From positions 558,001-622,000 of the forward strand of contig NZ_JAEMNW010000004.1 in NCBI RefSeq assembly GCF_016481275.1: a stretch of DNA of 64,000 bases. Direction: 5' to 3'. Source of the stretch: Antrihabitans auranticaus (GTDB lineage: Bacteria; Actinomycetota; Actinomycetes; Mycobacteriales; Mycobacteriaceae). Of the stretch, positions 57,557 to 64,000 are shown piece by piece. A program made the translations under genes and the position numbers. The notes below the pieces were generated by a model. The model did no database searches. It was given only the letters and a program-made list of their open reading frames with translations, and was not told the origin of the DNA. How positions within the stretch are numbered: the stretch's first letter is position 1; every line of letters begins with the position of its first letter.

Positions 57557-58588
57557 ATGCCCAGATCGATGGCGGACGGCAAGATTGCCGGGTCGATCGC
57601 GAACTCCGAGGCCCCGGCGCTCCGGCGGACAGCGGAAGACCTACGGCTGGCGTTGCGTGCGGCGGTCCTCTACTACGTCGACGGACTGACGCAGGCCGAA
57701 GTTGCTGTCCGACTCGGTGTCTCGCGGCCGACTGCCGGCAGGCTCGTAGCGCGGGCGAAGTCGAACGGATTGGTCCGTATCGAAGTTGTTGTGCCGCCCG
57801 AGCTTCGAGATGATCTGCACGCGGAGGAAGAGCACGAGCTGGAAAAGCGCTTCGGGCTCACCGAGGTGGTGATTGCCGGCCGCGGTATCGACGTCGGGGC
57901 ATCCTCTGGCCCAACGGCATTCGCCAGCGTCGGCCGTGCGGCTGCCGCTTTGCTCATGCGGCGGTTGGGTCCTGCGGATGTTATGGGCTTCACCTGGGGT
58001 CCTGAGCAAGAAGCGGTCGCCCGTGCGGTAGTTCCGGGCGTTGCGGATTGTCGCGCAGTGGTTCAGCTCGACGGTGCCATGTCGGCCGTGCTCTACCAGA
58101 CGGGCGCGGATTACATCCTGCGCCGATGCGCCGACGCACTTCGAGCCGAGGCGATCCGACTGCCTGCGCCCCTGTATGCGGACCCCTCGACGGTGGCGTC
58201 GATGCGCCAGGACTCGGTGATGTCCCGAACGCTCGACACCGGGCGTACCGCCGATCTGATGCTTTTCGGCGTCGGTGCCGTTTCGACCTCGACGACGCTG
58301 TTCGAGGGCAGCTTTCTCGACACCCGGATGCTGGACGAGCTGGGAGCCCTGGGCGCGGTGGGGGAGATCGGCGGCCGATTCTTCGACGCCGACGGCATTC
58401 CCGTCGAAACCGAGCTGCAACACCGAGTCATCTCGGTTCCGCTCGAGGACGTCCGCGCCTGCGCGAAAACGATTCTGATTTCCAGTGGTTCTGCCAAGCA
58501 TCAAGCGACGCTGGCTGCCCTGAAGGGCAAGCTTGCCAGGCTTCTGGTGTGTGACATCGATTGTGCCCGTTGGCTACTCAGCCAATAA
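57557..58588 (+). CDS. SorC/DeoR-type sugar-binding transcriptional regulator
   Basis: 343 residues. HTH: RAAVLYYVDGLTQAEVAVRL, GVSRPTAGRLVARAKSNGLV; sugar-binding domain EHELEKRFGLTEVVIAGRGI, ADVMGFTWGPEQEAVARAVV, LMLFGVGAVSTSTTLFEGSF. Such proteins are tetramers that respond to phosphorylated sugars or polyols. Start follows GGAAGGCG. First gene before the ABC transporter (17-base gap), so autoregulation is expected at the TGAGCA sites. Confidence 0.92.
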   Translation: MPRSMADGKIAGSIANSEAPALRRTAEDLRLALRAAVLYYVDGLTQAEVAVRLGVSRPTAGRLVARAKSNGLVRIEVVVPPELRDDLHAEEEHELEKRFGLTEVVIAGRGIDVGASSGPTAFASVGRAAAALLMRRLGPADVMGFTWGPEQEAVARAVVPGVADCRAVVQLDGAMSAVLYQTGADYILRRCADALRAEAIRLPAPLYADPSTVASMRQDSVMSRTLDTGRTADLMLFGVGAVSTSTTLFEGSFLDTRMLDELGALGAVGEIGGRFFDADGIPVETELQHRVISVPLEDVRACAKTILISSGSAKHQATLAALKGKLARLLVCDIDCARWLLSQ

Positions 58589-58604
58589 CAAGTGAGGTGA
58601 AGGT

Positions 58605-59957
58605 GTGAAGAGAACACGAAAAGCACTCCCGAGGCTGGCCGCATGCGCGGTGGCCTCAACTCTGGTGCTGACCGGTTGCGCCGGCGCCGGGTCGCTCGGT
58701 TCGTCCGGCGACACCATCACCATCGCGATGGTGTCGAACAGCCAGATGACCGACGCCCGCGAGCTGGCCAGCCAGTTCGAGGAGGAAAACCCCGGCATCG
58801 AATTGAAGTTCGTCACGCTCTCCGAGAACCAGGCGCGCGCCAAGATCACGGCATCCACCGCGATGGGCGGTGGGGAGTTCGACGTGGTGATGATCAGCAA
58901 CTACGAGACGCCGCAATGGGCCGAGAACGGTTGGCTGGTCAATCTGACGCCGTATGCACAGGCAACCCCCGGTTATGACGAGAACGACTTCATCGGATCG
59001 CTGCGGGAGTCGTTGTCCTACGAGGACAACATGTACGCCGTTCCGTTCTACGGCGAGTCGTCGTTCCTGATGTACCGCAAGGACCTGTTCGAACAGGCGG
59101 GAATCACGTTGTCGCCGAAGCCGACTTGGCAAGAGGTCGCCGACGCGGCAAGGCGCCTCGACAGCCCCGATATGGCCGGCATCTGCTTGCGCGGCAAGCC
59201 GGGCTGGGGTGAAGTGCTCGCACCACTGGACACCGTGATCAACACCTTCGGCGGCCGCTGGTTCGACGAAGACTGGAACGCGCAGCTCACGAGCCCCGAA
59301 ACCGTTGCGGCAGTGAAGTTCTATGTCGACCTGGTCCGCGAAGTCGGTGAACCCGGTCCTGCGACAAGCGGATTCAGCGAGTGCGCAACGCAACTTTCGC
59401 AGGGGCGGGTCGCGATGTGGTACGACGCGACGTCAGCGGTGTCGGTACTCGAAGATCCCGCGTCGAGCGCGGTCGTCGGGAAGATCGGCTATGCGCCGGC
59501 GCCGATCGTCGAAAAGGACAACGCCGGCTGGCTCTACACCTGGGCGCTGGGCATCCCTGAAAGTAGCGACAAGCCGGATGCGGCATGGAAATTCATTTCG
59601 TGGATGACGGACAAGCAGTACATGAAGCTGGTCGGAGAAACCCTCGGCTGGGAGCGGGTTCCGCCTGGCAGTCGGCTGTCGACCTACGAGATTCCGGAGT
59701 ACGCCGAAGCGGCCAAGGCGTTCGGTCCGCTGACGCTGGAGTCGATCGAAAACGCCGATCCGCTGCATCCGACGGTCGATCCGGTCCCTTACACGGGCGT
59801 GCAGTTCTTGGCGATCCCTGAATTCCAGGATCTGGGAACGCGGGTCAGCCAGCAGATCAGTGCCGCAATCGCCGGTCAGAAGTCGGTGGAGGACGCACTC
59901 GAACAGGCACAGGAATACGCCGAGGTCGTCGGCAAGACCTATCAGGAGAATTCATGA
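58605..59957 (+). CDS. smoE: Polyol/sugar ABC transporter substrate-binding lipoprotein
   Basis: 450 residues, GTG start. Lipobox LVLTGCAGAG after a basic N-terminus. Family 1 solute-binding protein: EEENPGIELKFVTLSENQAR, FDVVMISNYETPQWAENGWL, YAVPFYGESSFLMYRKDLFE, WKFISWMTDKQYMKLVGETL. The gene set and adjoining mannitol and sorbitol dehydrogenases point to a sorbitol/mannitol (SmoEFGK-type) importer. Overlaps smoF by ATGA. Confidence 0.9.
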   Translation: MKRTRKALPRLAACAVASTLVLTGCAGAGSLGSSGDTITIAMVSNSQMTDARELASQFEEENPGIELKFVTLSENQARAKITASTAMGGGEFDVVMISNYETPQWAENGWLVNLTPYAQATPGYDENDFIGSLRESLSYEDNMYAVPFYGESSFLMYRKDLFEQAGITLSPKPTWQEVADAARRLDSPDMAGICLRGKPGWGEVLAPLDTVINTFGGRWFDEDWNAQLTSPETVAAVKFYVDLVREVGEPGPATSGFSECATQLSQGRVAMWYDATSAVSVLEDPASSAVVGKIGYAPAPIVEKDNAGWLYTWALGIPESSDKPDAAWKFISWMTDKQYMKLVGETLGWERVPPGSRLSTYEIPEYAEAAKAFGPLTLESIENADPLHPTVDPVPYTGVQFLAIPEFQDLGTRVSQQISAAIAGQKSVEDALEQAQEYAEVVGKTYQENS

Positions 59958-60922
59958 CCACCATCGCTCGCGGTGCTTCGAGCACCGAGCAGGACTCCGA
60001 GCACGTCGCGCGGATCAAGAAGGCGCAAGATCCAGGCGTCTCTCGCGCCGAGGGGTGGCGCCGTCGGGGACCGCTGCTCCCGGCCCTGATCTTCATGGTC
60101 GTCGTCACGCAGATCCCATTCCTCTTTACGCTCTACTACTCGACGCTCTCCTGGAACCTCGTCCGACCGGGCTCGCGAAAGTTCATCGGGCTCCAGAACT
60201 ACATCGACGTCGTCAAGGACAGCACGTTCTGGCAGATCGCTTTGAACACCGTCGTTCTCATCGTCGGTACCGTTCTGATCTCGGTGGTACTCGGGCTGTT
60301 GCTGGCGCTCTTGCTGGACCGCGCATTCCTCGGTCGTGGCCTGATCCGCACACTGCTCATCACACCGTTCCTCGTGACTCCCGTTGCGGGAGCGCTCATG
60401 TGGAAAACCGCGATGCTCGATCCTGTCTTCGGCATCGTCAACTGGGTGCTCTCACCGTTCGGTGTCGACAACGTCGACTGGGTGAGCCGATTCCCACTCT
60501 CCTCGGTGATGATCGCGCTGGTGTGGCAGTGGACCCCGTTCATGATGTTGCTCATCCTGGCCGGCCTGCAATCGATGCCACGCGACCAGCTCGAAGCCGG
60601 CCGGGTCGACGGAGCAGGATCGTTGCAACTCTTCCGTGAGCTGACACTCCCGCACCTGCGCCGATTCATCGAACTCGGCACGGTGCTCGGCGCGATCTAC
60701 CTCGTCAACACATTCGACGCGATTTACATGATGACTCAGGGCGGACCCGGTACCGCGAGCGCCAACCTGCCCTTCTACATCTACCAGCGCGCGTTCCTGG
60801 GCTTCGATATCGGCCAGGCGGCGGCAATGGGCGTCATCGTCGTCATCTTCACCATGGTTATCGCCAGCTTCGCGCTGCGCTTGATCTTCAAATCGTTCAC
60901 CGGCAAGGAAGAGGCCGCCTGA
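59954..60922 (+). CDS. smoF: Polyol/sugar ABC transporter permease
   Basis: 322 residues, six transmembrane helices (MalF/UgpA type). LPALIFMVVVTQIPFLFTLY first helix; the EAA loop is DQLEAGRVDGAGSLQLFREL, TLPHLRR; MMTQGGPGTASANLPFYIYQ before the last helix. Start overlaps the binding protein gene; the second permease starts at its stop (TGATG). Confidence 0.92.
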   Translation: MTTIARGASSTEQDSEHVARIKKAQDPGVSRAEGWRRRGPLLPALIFMVVVTQIPFLFTLYYSTLSWNLVRPGSRKFIGLQNYIDVVKDSTFWQIALNTVVLIVGTVLISVVLGLLLALLLDRAFLGRGLIRTLLITPFLVTPVAGALMWKTAMLDPVFGIVNWVLSPFGVDNVDWVSRFPLSSVMIALVWQWTPFMMLLILAGLQSMPRDQLEAGRVDGAGSLQLFRELTLPHLRRFIELGTVLGAIYLVNTFDAIYMMTQGGPGTASANLPFYIYQRAFLGFDIGQAAAMGVIVVIFTMVIASFALRLIFKSFTGKEEAA

Positions 60923-61812
60923 TGAGTACTTCGACTCCTGAGACACGCACTGCCACAACGACTTCTCCCGGCGCCGGCCAGACGGTCGCGAAGCGGAAGC
61001 GCAAGCACCGCAAGTTCGATCCGTGGGGCCTTGTGGCCTGGGTCGTTGGCCTCATGTTTTTCTTCCCAGTCTTCTGGATGGTGCTGACCGCTTTCAAGCA
61101 GGAGGTCGACGCCTACACCACGACGCCGAAGTTCTTCTTCAAGCCGACGCTCGAAGGATTCAGAGCGGTGTTCGACCAGGGTGTCGGCACCGGGCTGCTG
61201 AATTCGCTCTTCGCAACGTCGGTTTCGACCATCCTGGTACTCGCGCTCGGCGTGCCGGCAGCGTTCGCGCTGTCACTACGGCCGGTCCGCAAGACACAGG
61301 ATGCTCTGTTCTTCTTCATGAGCACCAAGATGCTGCCGATCGTCGCGGCGATCATCCCGCTCTACGTGATCGTCTCCAATATCGGACTGCTGGACAATAT
61401 CTGGGCCTTGATCGTCCTCTACACCTCGATGAACCTGCCGATCGCGGTGTGGATGATGCGGTCCTTCTTCCTCGAAGTGCCGGGGGAGTTGCTCGAGGCC
61501 GCGAGCCTGGACGGTGCCAGCCTGTGGCGTGCGGTGCGCGAGGTCATTCTGCCGCTGGTGTCGCCGGGCATCGCGGCGACCGCGTTGATCTGCGTGATCT
61601 TCGCGTGGAACGAATTCTTCTTCGCGGTCAACCTGACCGCTGTCCAGGCACAGACCATGCCTGTGTTCCTCGTCGGGTTCATCGCCGGCGAGGGCTTGTA
61701 CTGGGCCAAGCTCTGCGCGGCGGCGACGATGGCCGCGCTGCCGGTCGTGCTTGCCGGCTGGGTCGCGCAGAACAAGCTGGTTCGCGGACTGTCCTTCGGC
61801 GCCATCAAGTAA
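60922..61812 (+). CDS. smoG: Polyol/sugar ABC transporter permease
   Basis: 296 residues, MalG type. WVVGLMFFFPVFWMVLTAFK first helix, MSTKMLPIVAAIIPLYVIVS, and the EAA loop GELLEAASLDGASLWRAVRE, VILPLVSPGI. Pairs with SmoF to form the channel. The ATPase gene follows after 44 bases. Confidence 0.92.
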   Translation: MSTSTPETRTATTTSPGAGQTVAKRKRKHRKFDPWGLVAWVVGLMFFFPVFWMVLTAFKQEVDAYTTTPKFFFKPTLEGFRAVFDQGVGTGLLNSLFATSVSTILVLALGVPAAFALSLRPVRKTQDALFFFMSTKMLPIVAAIIPLYVIVSNIGLLDNIWALIVLYTSMNLPIAVWMMRSFFLEVPGELLEAASLDGASLWRAVREVILPLVSPGIAATALICVIFAWNEFFFAVNLTAVQAQTMPVFLVGFIAGEGLYWAKLCAAATMAALPVVLAGWVAQNKLVRGLSFGAIK

Positions 61813-61856
61813 ATCTTCGCCTCCCCAATCCCGAAAAGCTTTGAAAGGTAACGACA

Positions 61857-62942
61857 ATGGCTGCAATTACGTACCGGAATGCATCGTGCATCTACGAGAG
61901 CTCCGACAAGCTCGCGGTCGATTCGCTCAATCTCGATATCAAGGACGGCGAGTTCGTCGTCCTGGTCGGTCCGTCCGGGTCCGGCAAGAGCACCGCGCTG
62001 CGAATGCTCGCAGGACTGGAGGACATCGATGAGGGCACTATCGAAATCGGTGGCAAGGACATGGTCGGCGTGCCGTCCAAGGACCGCGACATCGCGATGG
62101 TGTTTCAGAACTACGCCCTCTACCCGAACAAGACCGTCGCCGAGAACATGGGCTTCGCCCTGAAACTGCGTGGGGTTCCTGCCGATGAGCGCCGCCGGAA
62201 GGTGGAGCAGGCGGCAAAGTTGCTCGACCTGACCGAGTTCCTGGACCGCAAGCCGGCAAAGCTCTCCGGTGGTCAGCGGCAGCGAGTTGCGATGGGTCGG
62301 GCAATCGTTCGCGAACCGCAGGTGTTCTGCATGGACGAGCCGTTGAGCAACCTGGACGCGAAACTGCGGGTGCAGACGCGCACGGAAATCGCTGCCCTGC
62401 AACGTCGACTGGGCACCACCACCGTCTACGTCACCCACGACCAGGTCGAGGCAATGACGATGGGTGACCGCGTTGCTGTGCTGCGCTTCGGCAAGCTGCA
62501 GCAGTTCGCTTCGCCGTCCGATCTGTACGACCGTCCGGCGAACGCGTTCGTTGCCGGATTCATCGGGTCTCCCGCGATGAACCTGATGACCCTGCCGATC
62601 ACGTCGGACGGCGTTCGGGTAGGCGAAGGCTCGACACTGGAGCTGGAACGCGATCAGTTGACTGAGCTGCACAACGCGGGCCTCAACGAGGTCACGGTCG
62701 GGATCCGGCCGGAACAGCTCGAGATCGCCGATTCCGGTGGTATCGAGGTCGTGGTCGACCTCGTCGAGGATCTGGGCAGCGAGGCCTACGTCTACACGCA
62801 CGCAGGACCCGACGTGACTCTTGTTGCCCGGTCGATCCGGCGGTCACCGGCCAAGCTGGCCGAAACGGTTCGGCTGCGCAAGCAGGAGAACGGCGTTGTG
62901 CACCTGTTCCATCCGGAGACCGGTGAGCGCATCGGCAAGTGA
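61857..62942 (+). CDS. smoK: Polyol/sugar ABC transporter ATP-binding protein
   Basis: 361 residues, MalK/UgpC group. Walker A GPSGSGKST, Q-loop MVFQNYALYPNKTVAENM, signature LSGGQRQRVAMGRAIV, Walker B FCMDEPLSNLDAKLR, H-loop VYVTHDQVEAMTMGD, and a C-terminal TOBE regulatory domain (VTVGIRPEQLEIADSGG). AAAGGTAACGACA precedes the start. Completes the polyol importer. Confidence 0.94.
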   Translation: MAAITYRNASCIYESSDKLAVDSLNLDIKDGEFVVLVGPSGSGKSTALRMLAGLEDIDEGTIEIGGKDMVGVPSKDRDIAMVFQNYALYPNKTVAENMGFALKLRGVPADERRRKVEQAAKLLDLTEFLDRKPAKLSGGQRQRVAMGRAIVREPQVFCMDEPLSNLDAKLRVQTRTEIAALQRRLGTTTVYVTHDQVEAMTMGDRVAVLRFGKLQQFASPSDLYDRPANAFVAGFIGSPAMNLMTLPITSDGVRVGEGSTLELERDQLTELHNAGLNEVTVGIRPEQLEIADSGGIEVVVDLVEDLGSEAYVYTHAGPDVTLVARSIRRSPAKLAETVRLRKQENGVVHLFHPETGERIGK

Positions 62943-62963
62943 CGGCATCGGCTCGGGCTAGGT

Positions 62964-64000
62964 ATGCGCGCTCCCGAGTTCCGCCTTCGCACACCATCGG
63001 TGGGTTTGGTCGCCTTGCCCTGGGACCGGCCGCTGTCGGAGTGGATCGTCCCTGACGTTCCACTTCGCGACATCGCGGTGGGACCCAGTCGTCACCTGGT
63101 CAAATTCGTCGAGGCCGACGACCAACTGTGGGCGGTCAAGGACATGCCTCCGCGGATCGCTGCCAAGGAATACGAAGTCCTGCGCAGGCTCGAAGAGCTG
63201 GGCCTGCCCGCAGTGCGCCCGGCGGGTCTGGTGCTGCAACCCGAGTTCGACACCGCGATTCTCGTCACGCACTATCTCGAAGGATCCTGGCAGTATCGTC
63301 GACTGTTCATGCGCCTACCACCTGATCAGCCCAAACACCGTGCGCGCCTGCTGGATTCGATGGCAGGGCTCCTCGTGGAGCTACATCGCCACGGCGTTTT
63401 CTGGGGCGACTGCTCGCTGGCAAATACGCTGTTCTCCCGCGACGGCCAGGTGTTGCAGGCGTGGCTCGTGGACGCTGAAACGAGCGAGGTGCACCCCACG
63501 CTGAGCAGGGGACAGCGGCAGTACGACCTCCAGATCATGGTGGAGAACGTCGCGATGGGGATGATCGATCTCGCTGAGCGACTCGAGCGTCCAGCGGAAC
63601 TGCACGAGACGCTCATCAGGGAAGCCGAGCAGATCGAAGTGCGATACAACGCGTTGTGGGACGTGCTCCACGCGGAACCAGTCTTCGGTTACTCGGACAG
63701 GTATCGCGTCGAAGGGACAATTCGCCGCCTCAACGAACTAGGTTTTGCCGTCGACGAACTGTCGATGCAACCAGTCAGTGCCGATCCGAATCAGCTGCGG
63801 GTGCACGTCGCGGTAGGGGATCGTCGCTACCACGCGGATCACCTGGACAGGCTGACCGGTCTCGATGTGGGGGAGGGCAGGCTCGGATCTTGCTCGGCGA
63901 CTTGCACACCTACCAGGCGATGGCGTGCGGTCGCGACATCGACGAGGCGACTGCTGCGCGACGGTGGCTGGCGGAAGTGCTCACACCAGGCATGGAGCAA
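62964..64000 (+). pseudogene. DUF4032/lipopolysaccharide-kinase-like gene with frameshift (runs off window)
   Basis: MRAPEFRLRTPSVGLVALPW, RHLVKFVEADDQLWAVKDMP, AAKEYEVLRRLEELGLPAVR and LHRHGVFWGDCSLANTLF show a kinase-like fold, with the H-x-x-x-x-x-x-G-D-x-x-x-x-N catalytic-loop pattern, followed by a DUF4032 region (QYDLQIMVENVAMGMIDLAE, LRVHVAVGDRRYHADHLDRL). At about 63876-63882, in a G-rich run, the frame shifts by one base: the continuation ILLGDLHTYQAMACGRDIDE is in another frame. A single missing base explains it, real or artefact. The function of the family is unknown; it may simply adjoin the transporter. Confidence 0.78.

Noticed and set aside
1-64000. CRISPR array, insertion sequences, prophage or integrase
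   Set aside because: I saw no spaced direct repeats, transposase or integrase motifs, or terminal repeats with target duplications.

Overview
The window looks like chromosomal DNA of a high-GC, mycolic-acid-containing actinobacterium, best matching the Rhodococcus/Nocardia side of Mycobacteriales. The signs are an Mce-family protein, an FHA-ABC transporter of the Rv1747 type, a UsfY-like membrane protein, sigma-F-type promoters (GTTT-N15/16-GGGTAT), an antigen 85-like secreted esterase and several F420/FMN split-barrel (PPOX) enzymes. There are no rRNA or tRNA genes, CRISPR arrays, phage genes or intact insertion sequences.

Region 1 (1-16.5 kb) is accessory and eroded. It opens with the N-terminal part of a phosphoketolase and a conserved hypothetical gene, then a scar holding pieces of three genes (SDR C-terminus, CBS-domain protein, universal stress protein). 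Next come a tandem pair of large secreted alpha/beta hydrolases, a TetR pseudogene abutting a second Mce N-terminus, a truncated GH130 gene, a multicopper oxidase lacking one expected copper ligand, and an orphan mce gene. A PPOX/DHFR-like pair divergent from an HxlR regulator and the antigen 85-like esterase close it.

Region 2 (16.5-30.2 kb) holds stress and regulatory genes: UsfY-like protein, STAS protein, two convergent TetR paralogues, two CsbD proteins with sigma-F-like promoters and strong terminators, a polar amino-acid ABC transporter with fused binding protein and permease, a lipase, a PucR regulator, an HSL-type esterase, and an Lrp/LysE pair.

Region 3 (30.2-39 kb) holds a DhaM-HPr-EI fusion whose DhaM domain has lost its histidine, a BBE-type oxidase, a guanidine-III riboswitch controlling a Gdx-type guanidinium exporter, a nitronate monooxygenase divergent from PadR, and an ArsI/ArsR pair.

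Region 4 (39-47.8 kb) is a catabolic island. A plus-strand operon (acyl-CoA dehydrogenase with a frameshift, class III CoA-transferase, HpcH/citrate-lyase-like lyase, MaoC hydratase, aldehyde dehydrogenase, GNAT-like protein) faces a minus-strand set (SCP2-like protein, alpha/beta hydrolase, thioesterase, IclR regulator). A 19-bp palindromic motif stands before three of these transcription units and probably marks the IclR regulon. The logic resembles CoA-dependent breakdown of a branched C5-type dicarboxylate.

Region 5 (48-55 kb) holds the FHA-ABC transporter, a cyclase-family lipoprotein, an ECF42 sigma factor with its YCII partner and a DHFR-like enzyme, and a PPOX protein.

Region 6 (55-64 kb) is a polyol utilisation locus: mannitol-type dehydrogenase and zinc-dependent polyol dehydrogenase, divergent from a SorC regulator followed by a four-gene ABC transporter. 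A DUF4032 gene with a frameshift runs off the end. Pseudogenes and single-base frameshifts are unusually common here; the truncations look like true decay, while the lone frameshifts could be sequence errors.
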